DNA of 64,000 nucleotides from Nemopilema nomurai (GCA_003864495.1 ML133456.1:3287255-3351254), one strand, 5' to 3'. Positions 13,301-28,300 are shown, counted from the first letter of the stretch. Numbers and translations are program-made. Notes: a model not told the origin generated them from the letters alone.

Positions 13301-16300
13301 ACCGAAAACATTAATTCTTCATTAATTCTTTTGAAATATAAAGATTTAGATCACCTTGAAGTGAGGCGTTATTTTATTACTGTTTTGTGTCCGTACACTA
13401 CAATCCGAGGATTGTCTGTGATGCCCCCCCCCCAAGTTTTCTAAGGCTAAAATCGCCACTGATTCCGAGCAACATTGTCGAGCAATAATACTGCCCAGTT
13501 TGGCCAAGTTTTTAGCCTCTTTCTCTATCTCTCTCTTGGCTCCTTCAGATCTGATGCATTAGCAAATCCTTCTTCCATAAGACTTTCTGCAAATTCCTTT
13601 GCCCTCTTATGCGTTTCACAAAAATTCTCTCTTATGGTGGCTAAGCTGGTTCTGCCCCATTCTATACTCAATGAATATGAAATACCTCAAGTTCCTAGGT
13701 GAGAGTAACGATAGTCTAGTTAGGAACCACAAGAAAGCAATCGAGATATTAGATGCCATTGTTATGAAATCATCGGCAATGATGCTCTCCAAAATGTTGC
13801 AAATTACTGCAGAATTGGCTCAGTGTCGTAACGGAGGTATCTCGGACCCTAAAGAAGAACTGTTCAATATTAAAAGTAGCTGGGGCAAAAGAACCAATTC
13901 ATCTCATATAAAGTTTTGCTCGAACAAGCAAAGATGCTTGTATTGAGTGCAACAAGACATCTTCTTGATGAAGTTAATAAAGCTAGATTCTATTCTATCA
14001 TTTATGATGAGTCAAGTGACATTTCAAAAACCGAACAGCTTTCATTTCCTGTCCGATATTGCACGGATGTCTACGATATGAATGAGAATTCATTTGTGTA
14101 ATTAACGTGCGATAATGGATCAACCTCAGAAGCACTTCTTGGGTATATTATAACAAACTTATACGATTTGGTTTGGATACAAAGCAAATGGTTGGAATGG
14201 CATTTGATGGAGCATCATCGACGAAAAGTCTCGCAAAGCTTATAAAAGAAACCATCAGCCAACATGCCATGTGTTTTCACTGTTTTGATCATTGCAATGA
14301 GCTTGTTTTCAAGGATGCCACGTCTTTTTCGCCATTGGTTGAAACTTCACAAGATCTTTGTAAAGATTTATATGCACTTTTTGGTATCAATCAAATGAGT
14401 GTTCTACTATTTGAGACAATTCAAAAGAAAATTTGAAACGGAACTGATGACCCCGTAGCAAACGTCATTTCTAACAAACAAGCTGAGCTTCAAGGGGTCC
14501 TGCGTCAGATCAGCAAAGACAACTCCTTCACACCTGTTAACAGATCAAAGGCACGAGGGTTGCTGGAAAAAATATTATCTTGTTCAGAAACGTTCAACCT
14601 CTTAGTTATGCACAAATTGGCACAGCTGCTTGAAAATAACTAAGTTGTTCCAGGGTTAAGCTCTGACAGCAGAACACGCCCTTATCAGCATTCTGCAAGT
14701 GCTCCGCTCAGATGAAGAATTTCAGTATCTGGTAAGAAAAGTCACTTGAAGGTGCAAATAAGCGTGACGAAGAGAGCGCTGTCAAGAGAAAGCAAGCAGC
14801 ACCAAATAATCTCGCGGAGAAATGAATGGTTTTCGTGCGAATTTTTATGGAGCAATCGATGCCTTAAGCCTAGCAATGAAGAACCGCTTCGATCAAAAAG
14901 ATCTTTGAAACCTTTTCAGCATAAGTGCTTGATTGGTGGAGCCAATAAAGAAGCGATTCAGGATAACAAGGAGAAGTTGGCCTGTATCTCCGACCTCATA
15001 AACCTACCTGCTTTGACAGAAGAGCTGAAAAAGCTATCCTTAAAGAGCTCAAAACTGAAATATCCTCATGGACGTGTCCCCCCCCCTCTCCCAGCTCTCG
15101 CCAGGATCGATTTTGTAATCCGTCTAAATTCGAAGAGAGAACGATCGGGGTGAGATCTTTGTGAGGTACTTTCATTTCCCCGAAACGTTGTGTTTTAGAA
15201 ACTGCTGGCTTAGATTTGGCAAAATTACTTGATGAAGAAATTGTCAAAAAACACCGATATTTCTTCCAAGTAATCTTTTGTTGAATGCCGCTACACTGCA
15301 ACAGAATGATATGCTCGTGCAGTGGACCAGATGGTGAATCAGATTTGGAATGCTTCGGACGAGAGCTTTACTTTCCATTTTTAGATAAAATGCTGAGTGA
15401 AATCGACAAGCCCTTTTCTGACCAAGCATGATGTCACATGCAGCACCTTCTTATGCACGCAGTCTCTCTCGAACAAATTTGTCAAAGATCGAGACAATAG
15501 GTAAATTTTATAATCTTGAGAGCAATCGGGATGGACAGCAGTTTCTCCTTTTCTCTGTAAAAGTAAATGTCAAAAATAGAAGATAAAGGCTGTTTATTCT
15601 GAGAATAAAAGGATTTTGACAGCCGGGCTACTCTGTAGACAAGCAATTGAAAAGCTACCCTGGGTCTGGTACCCAGAGCATTGAAAAGCCTCAATTGCTG
15701 CAAACATGGTCATTTCCATCGATAAAAGGGTTTTCAAATCATTGGAAAGGCCGTTTCCTACATATAAAAGGGAGTTTCCCGTCATTAAAAAAGGGCGTGG
15801 TCCTAGAAAAATAGAGACCACCTTATTCCCCCACACTGTTGGGGGGCTAGCGCCGCCATTGATGAAGCAAACGCAGTATCGTCTTGAACTTGATCCAGTT
15901 CTGATAAAGTTCTGACGCTTCGTAAGTAACTTTGAAATCAAAGTCCTTGGAAGACCCTATTTCAGGGCTACAACTTAAAGCCAGTAAGCTATACAGATTT
16001 TGCGAGTGAGGCGCCGAAGTGTAATGGCTGCCTGATCAAGACTGGCTAATCAGGGCTCTATCTTATAGCACTGCTGCTCAGAGTTGCCCGCTCTTTTTAT
16101 TGTTTCAATAAGAGATCCAAATGCAGTTTACAGAATAGAGGTTGAATGATGCATATCGTGTTTATTAAATTGCTGACCAAACCGACACACTTCCCAGTGA
16201 ATCTTTTTTGCGACCCAATCATGATGTCATTTAACTCCTTTTGCGCCATCTTGCTGCATTCACTCGAGAGATGATTTTCTGTTTCATCAGCTTGCTTACA

Positions 16301-19300
16301 CATTCGGCATAGGATATCCTCCTGCGTTTTATCGATCTTTGCTTTGATCTGATTTGTTCTAATTGCTTGTTCCTGCGCAGCTAGTTTGAGCGATTGCGTT
16401 TCTCTTTTAATTCCTCCCTTACTAAGCCATTCCCGACTATCATTGCTAGCAGCTGCTTCTGTTTGTCTTGTCTATGTAACGCTTTGTCGGTCCAGTCTTG
16501 CTTACGTTCCTTCGCTCTTCTGCTTCTGAATCCCTTTGCTATTTCTGATATATCTACTGGTTTCCTTGTAGCAATGCTAAACTTTTCTTCACTCTCCTAG
16601 ATGTATTTCTGTGGTCCGAAAATCGCTGTTCTCGTAGTGTCTTCGATACTGATAACACCTCTTCCGCCTTCTTTCCTCGATAGGTATAGTCTATCTTCAT
16701 TGCTCTTTGGGTGCAAAGCTTTGTGCATCGTCATCAACTTTTTTGTTCTTCGATCCAAAGCTAATAGCTCATCTTTGTTCCAGTCTAGGAAGGGAGTTTA
16801 ATATCTGATGACAGCTACTGTCTATAATATTTCCTAATGTTCAGGAAACGTATGAAGAAATGACACATATATTTCAGACACAACGTGCTTCGATCGCTAC
16901 AACTCAAAAACTCCTAAACAACGTGATTCAAATTACATAACAATAAAAGGTAAATGTCAAGTGTCAATCAAACGTGTCGCTGCGCAGCAGTCTATAACAT
17001 TAAATCACTTCCCCTTATTTAGCTAATGATGCTTGATGGAACAGGAGTTCCGAAACGTTCATGTTGCCTTCTTAATCCTGTCGATCGACTGATGCCAGGT
17101 GGACTCGGATTCGCTATATCCTGAGTAGCTTTCTTATCTGACTGTTCGCATTCATTATCACTGTGATCATCTAGCTCTGCAGAGAACTTCTTAAAGTGAG
17201 AAACATTTCTCGTTATCCTGTGCTCGTGATTTTCCGCCGTTACTTGTGTACCTCGTATGTTCACTACTGTGTAAGGTGTTTTGTTGAAACGAGACATGAT
17301 CTTATTCCTTTGTTGTTGTTTCACAAGTACTGTATCTCCCGTTTTAATGTTCGCATCTTGTGCATGTCTGCGTTTATCGGCGTATGCCTTGTTATAATCT
17401 CGATTTTTTTCGTTTTGATGAGCTTCTCTGTGTCTATTGACAACAATGTTCTTCTGAAGAACAGGCAGTTTTCCACGTACTTTGCGATTAAACAAGAGTT
17501 CGCTAGGAGCAACTTTGGTAGTGCAATGTGGAGTTGAACGATACTGTAGCAAGAAGCGATTAAGTTCTTTCCTCCGCACCTTCCCTTCAACGACTGCGGC
17601 TTGAATCGCTTTCTTCAAAGGCTGATTGAAACGTTCAACTTCTCCGTTAGCCTGTGGCCAGTACGGAGTGACGAAAGAATGTTCAATACCGAGAACTTGT
17701 AGGTATTTCTGGAATTCCGCGCCATGAAATGGTGGTCCATTATCAGACACGATCTTGCAAGGAAGTCCATGTACAGCGAATATTCTGTCCAATTTTGGAA
17801 TAACACAATTTGCTTTGGTAGATCGCATTACTGCGACCTCAGGGAAGCGTGAATATCTGTCGATTAAGACGAGGAAGTATTCATTCGAAGGCAAAGGTCC
17901 ACAAAAGTCAATGTGTAGAGTATGACACGGTGCACTGAGCATCTCAGATGGTTGTAATGGTGGTGGAGGGTATTGCCTCCCTACAGCTTGACATGCAAGA
18001 CAAGCTTCGATCATTTGTTGAACCTGATTGTCGATTCCGAGGAACCAAATCTTCTCTCGTAGAAGTGCTTTGGTTTTAGCCAAACCTTGATGGCTTTCGT
18101 GCGCAATTTCAACTGCACGCTTCTGTAATGCTTTGGGAATTACAATTCTTGTACCGCGAAGAAGAACATTCTTGAATCCAATTGTTAATTCATCTCTATA
18201 CGGCTGGTACGGGTTGACGGTGTCAGTATCCCATTTATTCAAACGAATCGCCGCTCTCACGGCTTGTAATTCACGATCACTTGTTGTTGCATCAGCAATT
18301 TCTTGAAGAGACATTGCTTTAGGTATGCTATGCTGAACCAGAAAATTGATATATTGTTCAGTCATATCTTGCTGCGCTGTGATGCTAGGCGATACCGGAT
18401 GTCTTGACAGGTAGTCTGCAGGATTATCCACGCCAGGTTTGTATATAACATTGAACTAGTAAGGCTACGTTGACACTGCTCCGTTTTCATTTCTATCCGT
18501 TTTTGTAAATAAAAACGCGGTCCGTTCACATTGCTCCGTTTCAAAATGAAAACGCTATGAAAACGATAGGCGTTCTCATTGCTCTAGCAAAACGGCAGTC
18601 ACGGCCTCCCCTTTCAACGCGAGCCATTTTGCCACAAAATTGGCGCCAAACCGAAACCCACACACGAAGCCAGGCCATTATATATGACCATTATATATAC
18701 ACGAACGCATCGAAGCAATGTGAACGCAAGGCCAAAACGGATAAGTTTTGCTCCGTTTTCATATGAAAAGCAGTGTGAACGGGCCTAAGACTGGATTCGT
18801 AAAACCCAACGTTCAATTCTAGCGGACGGCTTAGAATTTCGATTACCATATATAACTTCAGGAGGCTTATGGTCAGTCACAAGAGTAAATTTCTGTCCAT
18901 ACAGATACAAATGGAAATGCACAACCGACCACACAATAGCTAACGCCTCCTTCTCAGTTCGTGAGTAACGCTGTTCTACCTCAGTCAAAGCTCGACTGGC
19001 ATAGGCGATAACTTTCGGTGTAGAAGATTCTGATGATTTCTGCGATAAAATTGCGCAAAGCCCAACTGGACTTGCGTCCACTAACACAGAGGTGTCATGC
19101 TTAGTGTCAAAGTATGCTAGACATTGTGCTGATGACAATGTTTCCGTCAATCGGTTGAATGCAGTCTGGTGTACTTCCTTCCATTCGAAATGAGCATTCT
19201 TTTCGGTTAGCTCTCGCAATGATGCAGTCCGAGTGGCATAGTTTTCGATATATTTGCAGCTATAGTTCGCCATCCCCAAAAGAATTCTTACATTATGAAC

Positions 19301-22300
19301 GTTCTTTGGGATGGGTGCATTAAGTAAATCAGTAATGCGCTTGGGATCGGGTCGAGTTCCCTCCGCCGAGAGGACTTGTCCGAAAAATCCCAGAGTAGTA
19401 TTCAAAAATTGGCATTATTTTGTTTAATGTAAGGCCTCTAGCACGAAGGCGTGCTAAACATTTAAACAGTTGCGGCATACACAATGATATCATCTGCTAT
19501 ATTATTTACTCCATGCAAACCTTGCAACTGTGTTTGCAAAATATACTGGAAAATCTCGCCTGACGCGACACGTAGTTTAGTCTCTTATAGCGATATAGTC
19601 CAAGGTGTGTTGAGAATGTTGTAATTGATCTGCTACTTTCATCCAGCTCAATCTGATGAAACGCTTGAGAAAGATCCAATTTTGTGAAGTACTTTGCTCC
19701 ATTTAGTGCAAAACTCACGTCTTCAACAGTTGGAATAGGGTGTCGAGCACGTTCAATTGCTTCATTTGCAACCCTCATATCAACACAGATGCGTAGGGGA
19801 GAGTGGGGCATGTTGTCACAAAAATCATTCAAACGGTCACAGCTGCTTAATGGAGCAAGTGAAATCTAAGAGTCAAAATCCTTTAAATACCTTATTTACC
19901 CCTTTACCTAAAATGCACAACACTTTTCGGTTATTAATGCTGGGCAAAGATCCTTTTTAGCATTTGTGAGACCTGACCCGTCCAATGATGGGCAACATTC
20001 CAGCTTAAGGGGTAAGTTGTCACACATAAAAAATGCTAAAAATAACATCAAACAAAACTTATTAGTAAAATAATGCAGGGCACAATAGTTCAAAATGGTC
20101 CCAAAAGTTTACTCTATAGAGTATGAGTCTTAAGCAGGGCAGTGAAAATCAAAAGTTTTGGCAGCTCTATTTGTGGCACCAGTGGCTGGCCAGGGAATCT
20201 CAATGACAATATCTGCTACCAAATGTGAGCAGCTATCTTCATGGTCTGGGAAAGCAAAGACTCTCCTTCCATCTGCTGATAGCTTGCTCCTCATAAGGGA
20301 GGTCTCCACTTCATCATCATCATAATTTAACTGGTTGACCCTTCCAACATAGTGACGGACTGTTTTCTTGGCAGGAAACATCACCAAAATATGGTCATCC
20401 ACATCTAATTGCTGGATTGTTGGACAACGAATGATTTGCCTCTCTAATTCTTTCATCATATCATCCTCATCATCACTTGTGTCATCACAAAGAGCACCAA
20501 CATCCACCTCATCTACACTATCATTACAGCCGGTTATATCCTCATTATTTGTTGCTGTCCTCATTATTTATTTGTTTCTTTTCTTGTTCATATCTGCAGT
20601 TGATGCATGTGTGTCCGAAGACAAGATATTTCTTCTGGCCTGGGAAGTTTTCTTTTTTCTTGCATAGGCCACTATTTTAGGAATAACATGTATTGTCATT
20701 GACTTGCCAGCATTTTCCTTTTCCCGCATCCAATTATCGCTTGCCTGATTAACATAGGTTTTGAAAGGACCGAAAACTGATACATCCAGAGGCTGCAGCT
20801 TATGAAAGCAATGTGGAGGAGCTCATCATTGTGATGTTGTTTTCTTTTGCATACTTAATTACATCAATAGAAATATGGGAGCAGTGGTTGTCCAATAACA
20901 ACAATATTGGGTGCTCCAGTGAGGGCTTCGCATATTTAACAAAGTGTTTCATGTACTTTGTGAAGCCTTCTTCAGTCATCCATCCAGATGCTTTTGGATG
21001 TCCAGTTAGAGCACTGCCCGGTGGTGCAGTTAACAACCAATGGTCCTGAACATTCACTCTCGGAAATACAAAAAAAGGCGGGATTTGATTTCCCAGGGGA
21101 TTTATGGCGCAGCAAACTGTAACCAGAGTTCCCCTTTCCTGTGAAACAGCAGAGCTCACTTGCCTAACTCCCTTTTTTGCAAGGATTTTGCATGGCCTTT
21201 GGACTGTTGTCACATCGGTCTCGTCAACATTCCAAATTTGGTGAGCACCAAACCCACCCTCTCGGCTGAGGACTTCTTCCAACTTCTCAAAAAACATTCC
21301 AACTGTTACTTCATTGAAGTTGGCCATTCTTTGAATTGATGTGCTTTCTGGTGTTCTCAAAGATATGTCATTGAGCCTCTCCAAAAAGCCTTTTGCCCAG
21401 TCAATGCCCGCTTTTTCATTTTTGGTCCAAGACTGTGGAATGTCTTTAACTTTGTTCGCAACAGCCAGATTATATGCCAATACTAGCAACTCATCAATTG
21501 TTATGCCGTAGAATATTGAAGCTGCTTTTTTATGTAAGCAGAAAGATCGTTTTCCATTTCTTCAATCAAACACAACCTGGCTTTCTTGTAGCCAAGGTGA
21601 ACTTTCTCCAAGGTTCCACCCTTTTCTTTCCACTTCTGTAAGTAACGGGCCAATGTACGATAGTTTATGCCATGGACAATTGCAGCCTTGCGTATGCTGA
21701 ATCCTTCTTTCACCAAACGTATTGCAGCATCAAAAGTTTCTTTTGGTAGTTGCCCTCTATCTGTTTTCCTTTTGTATTTTCGCACCATCCTGAATAAAAT
21801 AAAATTTTAAAAAATTTATGAATTTATATGTATATATTACATATTTAGTAATATTTTCAAACAAAATATCCAAAGTTTGACTTTTTGGCTCAAACAAAAC
21901 TTCATTCAGGCCCATCTAGAGCCTTAATTTAAGATAAAAACACAGAAATTTCGGCCACGTGTTTGTGACAACTTGCCCCACTGGAGAGAAACCAATGTTA
22001 GGCCATTTTTTTAACGTTGTTGAAGGGAGATCTCTGAAAAATCACAGCTGTGCATGCAGTAGGCCCACACACCCAAAAGTTAAAACAAACCTCTTAAACT
22101 TATATGTACCACAACAATAGACATACCTTATTCCATAAAATCAAAATTCGTCTTCAGTGCATCAAATTCAAGTCATCTGTAATAAATTTTCTGGTGATGG
22201 CGGCAGGCTCGGTCAAATGGTATCAACTGAAAGCTTACATAAAGTATTTCACAATGCAATAACTTTTGAATTTATAACACATTGTTTTAGACCGAAAAAG

Positions 22301-25300
22301 AGGCTGTGACAACTTACCCCTGTGACAACTTGCCCCACCCTCCCCTACAGCTCCATTCTTTTTAGGAACGACGACGATGGGCAATACCCATGGTGTACCT
22401 TCATTTTCCGGTAATTTTTCTATGATATCCTCCTCCTCAAGCTTCTTGAGAGCATCTTCAACCTTTTTTCGAACATGATAAGGAATACGTCGTTGTGGTT
22501 GCGCTTTAGGCGGCTTTCTTTGATCTATGCTGAATTTCACTGTTTCATTTTTCAATTTTCCCATTCCTTGAAAAATTGAGGCATGCTTGTTTAAAAGCTG
22601 AGATAGAGCTGTATCTGTACTATTTAAAGTGTTGAAATTGATGCTCACAAGGTTCAGATCTTTGGCAGTAGAAAACGATAGTAAGTTTCCACTACTGGCT
22701 CCCTTTACCACATAAAATACTGCCGGAGCAATTCTGTATTTAGTTTCGCCAAGAGTTTCGAATTTCCCAAGGAATTCCATTGGTTTCTGAGAGTTATACG
22801 CAAAAGCTTTTGTATTTGTCTTTTGTAATTTTACCTCTTTCATCTTGGCAAATGTATTTTGATCCAAAACGTTTATTGTGGCTCCTGTGTCAACAGTGGC
22901 TCTGAGACCACAGATCATGACAGAAACTGCAGGGGTGTTAAATTTCTTGTCATGCAACACATAAATGTATCCCTTGTCTGAGTCTGACGAAACTGAATTC
23001 TCATCTATGTGAACAGGATGAACTGCGTTCTTTCGTCGATTTTGTGGTTTAGAATTCGATTTCTGAAGTTTCTTGCTTTTACAGACTTTTGCAATATGGT
23101 TTTTTGTTTTCCACAATTGCGACATTATTTTCCTTTCGCAGGGCATGCACCCTCGTGCGGATAGGCTTTTCCACAAGAAAAACATTTTGCTTTGTTCTTA
23201 ACTTTAATTTTAATTTTAATTAAAAAACGGTTTGTTTCAGCAACAAATTTCTCTTTGTTTTCAATTTCTCTTGCTTGAAACGCACTTTGTTCATCCCGTC
23301 TCCCTTCAATGAGCATTGCTTTGAGGTCAAAATTAGGCAATTTGTTGTTTGAAACACTTCGAGATGATATCATCAGGGTAGCCATTTTCAATAAGGATAC
23401 GTTTTATTATATCGAGTTCGAAAGTGAGCTTAGTTTTGGAGCAAATCACGAGCGTCCTGTGAACTAAGGTTTTAATGAGACCAATTTTCCTCTCTTTAGG
23501 GCTAAAGGAATTCCAGCGAATATATTGACCAGTAAATGTTGGTTTCCTATAGACACTGGTAAAAAAGGAATCGCCCTCCTTTTGAACCGAAACATCCAGA
23601 AAATTCAAGGACTTGTTTTGCTCCTTCTCTATAGTGAATTTTAGGGCTGGATGTAACGAGTTGAGTTTTCCATGAAAATAGTCACTCCAGCTCCGAATCA
23701 AAAATGACGTACATATCGTCAACATAGCGAAAATAGACCTTTGGTTTGTTCAAAAAGCTTGTTTTCATAAAAGCCGACAAAAATGTTAGCTAGTGCCGGT
23801 CCCAAAGGGCTACCCATTGCTACTCCATCAATTTGTCTATACCAGGGGTCTCAGACTCGCGGCCCGCGTGAGGATAATTTGCGCCCCCGTCTTGATATTA
23901 AAGAAATGTTAGTGACAAGAAAAAGCGGAAATAGTTTTTGCATACTTAAAGTATGGAGTACGAACAATACCAGGGAGATGAGAGGGCCAGCCAGGTTGCC
24001 ATTCTTAAAACACTTCAGTGCCGCAAAGGACTTGTTCACGTTCACGTTTTATCAGCGCTTTTCTTGTGGAAATCCTGATGCGGCCCAGCCTTCACCCAGA
24101 CTCTGCCTCCAGTGGCCCCCAGGGAAATTGAGTCTGAGACCCCTGGTCTATACATGTTGTCGAAACTTGTCTTCAAAACGCCTCAGTGTTGGTCCGAGAG
24201 TGCCAGCTTCATAAGAAAAGGCACCACCTTGATGCATAACAATTTTAAAGGAAAAGGTGTGTGGCTCCTTGGCCTTAAAGGAGGGCCTTGGCCTCCAAAA
24301 ATTTTGTCCGCTTCTTCATTTGCCCCCCACTTTTCTAAGGAAATATTTTTCTATTGGTTAGTATTTCTGCCCATATGCTTTTTACGTAACTTTTGATATG
24401 ACTTGCTCGGGCATTTTCTCTAAACTGCCGTATGAATTAATTCTATTTTACCCCTTTTTGCCCCTTTCGAAAAGCTTATTTAGATTAAACATCTTGAAGA
24501 GAAAGGAAGCCTCCAGGTGCCGCCCCAACAGCAGTCGAAGCCTTTGGTGCATGATAATACTTGCCAAAAAAGAATCGCTTGAAGATGAACATGTGTTTTC
24601 TGGAATTAAAATTTTTTCAATCAATTCAACATCATTGAGATATGCAATCTGAACCAATAGTCACCCTTTCTTCCTTTCCCTGTCGTCTATCAACAAATTC
24701 TCTCAATTCAACATCATTGAGATATGTAATCTGAACCAATTGTCACTCTTTCTTCCTTTCCCCACCGTCTATCACCAGAGTGTTGACATGAATTTTTTTC
24801 GAATGGCTAGAATTGCCACTGATGACTGACCAAGAGGGGACGCTCCTTTGGTTTGGGCCCAGAGAAATAAGACGTGATACCCATAGTTTCAAATCAGCTT
24901 GCGAAGATTACGTGCTTGGTTAAAGATGTATGCATTAATTGAAAAAAATATCTCCTTATGAAGAGCCCGCTTTTGAGAATTGTTAGGGACCCGGGCTGCA
25001 ATCACCCCTCCCTGGTGGACACAATTTTCGTTATTTTTGTGGACACTTGAGGCTTATCTGAGAAGTTAAAACTCTATCCTGTAGATATTATGCAAATGTT
25101 GATTGCAGTACCAAGAACATCTTATGTTTATGCTTGATCTTCACTTTAATTGGATTGTTGTAAATAGTGAACTCCCTTTCATGCAGCATCAAGTCTTTTC
25201 CCAAGGTGCCTGTATTGTAAAGCATCTAATCACTTTTGATATTGCTCTGTGAAATTTGTACTTTCATTCTAAAATTTCTCAACGGTTTTTCTTTCATAGG

Positions 25301-28300
25301 ATTTGGCATATATAATTACTCAAATGGATTTTTTCAATATGAGGGAGAGTGGCAGAACGGCAAGAGACATGGTATGTTTTCATATTCTTCAAACAGAAAA
25401 GGTTCCAGACTATTCCTTCTTGCTCTTTAAAATTGCACGTTACCCTTTGTAGCCCTGCTCAGAAAAAAGTACAAGAAGTAGGAAGAAAAGCTAAATTTGT
25501 AGAATTCGTAAAGAAAATGGAGAGTTTTAGAGGCTTACGCAGACTGAAATGACTGAAATTAAAGGAAGATATGAATATGGATAGAAGATGAGGCTTCAAT
25601 TGGAGACTATGTGCGATGAGCCAACTGTATTCCTTTTTTTATGGATAAGCATGATGTCTAAGTATATTGGAAGCACGTTTGACCTGGACGTTAACATAAA
25701 GTGTTAGATCAATGATCTGCTGTGTAAAAGATATTGATTTTCTTTGTTTGAATTTAGAAGGACAAACTTATAGTAATCACAAAACTCCCAGACGCCTGTG
25801 AGCGGGAGTTGGTAGTAGGGGTAATAATGGAGAAGTAGGAAAGTGAGAGTGAAGGAATGAATCGGAAATTTCAACATGTTTTTAAGAAAGGCTGGACAAG
25901 CATGCAAGAATATGATATGTGCATGCGCCAGTTTTGATGGCTTTCTGATTGTAATGTTATTGTCATTTGACCTTGTTGTCTTGTCAATTAGCTTATTTCA
26001 ATGGCGGCCTGTTCAAAGGGCCTCGTGGACCCAGCCCCATCAGGCTGCTCCAAGAGTATGAAATTTGAATTTATAGATATTTGCAATAGGGCTGTTAGTT
26101 TTATTCAGTAATACTCCAATTCACCGTCGACAACTCTAACCAAAAGCTTGATCTTCCGCCTTGTCAACATCTTCCAACTCAGATAGTGCAGTGTCATAAA
26201 GTGGAAAGGATGGGAAACAGTGTCATTAAGCGGGAAGGATGGGAAACAGTGTCATAAAATGGAAAGGATGGGAAACAGTGTGATAAAGTGGAAAGGATAG
26301 GAAACAGTATCTATGTCAGAAGCAAGTGTCAGTGCAAGAAGCAAGAAACAAGTAGATGGCCCAAGTGCGATCATTTCTTTAGTTCCTCGATATTTTTTGC
26401 CAGACATTACCTAACACAGAGCTGCTCTTCTCAGACTTTTAGTCACGAAATCAAAGCGAGATCATAGTATAGACTTAAGTCTATGCAGTGAAATGTGTGG
26501 CAGCAATTCAGTCAACAAGAGACAGCGTCAATACCAACCATTACGTGTGAATGTTTTAATGATGAACATACATTTGAGGCGATCGATTTTCAAACGCCCC
26601 ATGCTCTTTTAAATTGAAAGATCCTCCCTTTAATGCTGAATACAAAATTCATTGCCATGCAAAGTTTCTTGGCACTGCCTGCCAAAAATTCCCAGCTCTG
26701 AAAGGAAAAACTGCGCACATAACTTAATATCGTTTCCTTCCATGGGGGTTTAACAACCTTGAAAACGTAATAATTTAAAAATCGAAATTTTGTAGAAACA
26801 TTTTCCGAAGCCTTCAAGCTTTAAAAAATTGGTTTGACAACTCAAGTATAAAGTCTTTCTCCATTTTCAAACGAATGAAGACTGAAGAGATGATTGCGAA
26901 TTTAAATGGGACATAAAAGGTTGAACGGCCTTGTCATGCTAAAATTCCATAAATTGTTTGTGTTTGCAAGCGAAATGTTTGATGATGTGGTGAAAATCAC
27001 GCATCTTAGGTAGAGACGTGTTCTTTCACTAGAAGTAGTTTTCAGTCCTTTGTTATTCGTTAGTTCTGGCACTGTTTATTTTGTTCAATTTGTTTTGACT
27101 AACCCACGCTGAGGCCTCCGACCTGACTAGTTAAACGCTTTTTTTTATAAGGAACCACTTTATAAGGAACCTACATGTAGAAGGCCGAAATATATAAAGA
27201 ACTTATACTACTAAAAACGAAATCCCTAAGGAACTTTTCGATTTGAAAACTTTTTATAACTGCAAGCATCAAGAACTAAAAAGCCGGTTCCATTCATTTG
27301 CAGCCAATACTCGCATAGATTGTTTGCTATTCGTGTGTCAAGTGCTTTATTGAGTAGTTTCCGCATATGCTGTCTCGCCCATCTCTCTATTAAGTGTTAA
27401 GGCTTGTTGATGTGCAGTGAAAATTAAGGAACTTTTAAGGAACTTTTGGTACTTAAAATCTGATGACTTGAAGTCTACGGATAAGGAACTTTTGGTACTA
27501 GGCCTTGTGGTAGGTTTATTATAAAAAAAGCGTGTACTGCAAAAGCCACACAATTGGGAAACCTCCATCCACTGTATTAGTGTGCCTTCGCTCGTACTTT
27601 AAATTCTTAATTCTCAGCATTGAACGTATGCTTCACATGTTTGTGAGAGTCCTACTTTGAATTGTCGATATTACCGTTTTTGTGATGTTAAGACAAATAT
27701 TGAATAAGTATCATTTTCTTGTATGCACATTTATAAAATCAATATTACGTCACCAGCCCCACCCAGGAATTTTCAAAGGAGCCACCACTGCTTATGGTTA
27801 TATTTTGAGTGTGGGCTGATCAAATTTTAGCTAGTATTTCTGTTGAATCGTTTGAGATACCATCAAGTAAGAAGTTCCCTTGTATACATTAATGCATGAA
27901 CCCTGTTCGTGCCATAGATATTTCATGTGTTTGATGAACTTGTTTCACTCTTGCGAAAACAACTTCTCTTATTTCTATAGGGCATGGAAAGTTGATAATG
28001 AAAGATGGTAGTTATTATGAAGGCCAATTCGAAAAAGGTGAAATTGTCGGCTCAGGCGTTAGAAAGTGGGCAATAAGTGGAAATATGTACAAGGGGAGTT
28101 TCATGAAAGGGGAGTTACACGGAAAAGGAGTTATGGAATACGGCGATGGATCTGTTTATGATGGAGAATGGAGTGAGAATAAACGAGAAGGTTAGTAAAC
28201 TCTAGGTTCTTTAAAGCAATGTTTGTACTTTAAGATTAACCATAGTTAACGAGGCTCAACAAAACTCGATGTACCAAAATTTTCTTCTGCCTTTTTCCTT

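Larger units (their letters stand above)
16801..23345 (-). mobile_element. Ty3/Gypsy element A, 5'-truncated and twice interrupted
   Basis: Reading right to left: zinc knuckle and protease (23391-22850), reverse transcriptase N-terminal part to 22348, pogo insertion (19796-22345), reverse transcriptase core (19793-19506), RNase H (19405-18786), MITE (18463-18785), integrase (18431-17019), polypurine tract AAGGGGAAGTGA (about 17003-17016), then an LTR beginning TGTTATAGACTG at about 17000. The gag and 5' LTR are missing: a Penelope-like fragment joins at about 23345. The element is antisense to MORN1 in intron 1. It is closely related in protein order to Gypsy B and Gypsy C. Confidence 0.85.

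Noticed and set aside
13475..13702. Plus-strand 75-codon frame before the second hAT pseudogene
   Set aside because: No motif; the minus strand reads a charged helix-like peptide of equally unclear origin, so neither was called.
15706..15915. 69-codon frame downstream of a TATA-like string
   Set aside because: No recognisable domain or splice signals, and TATA-like strings are frequent in this AT-rich sequence.
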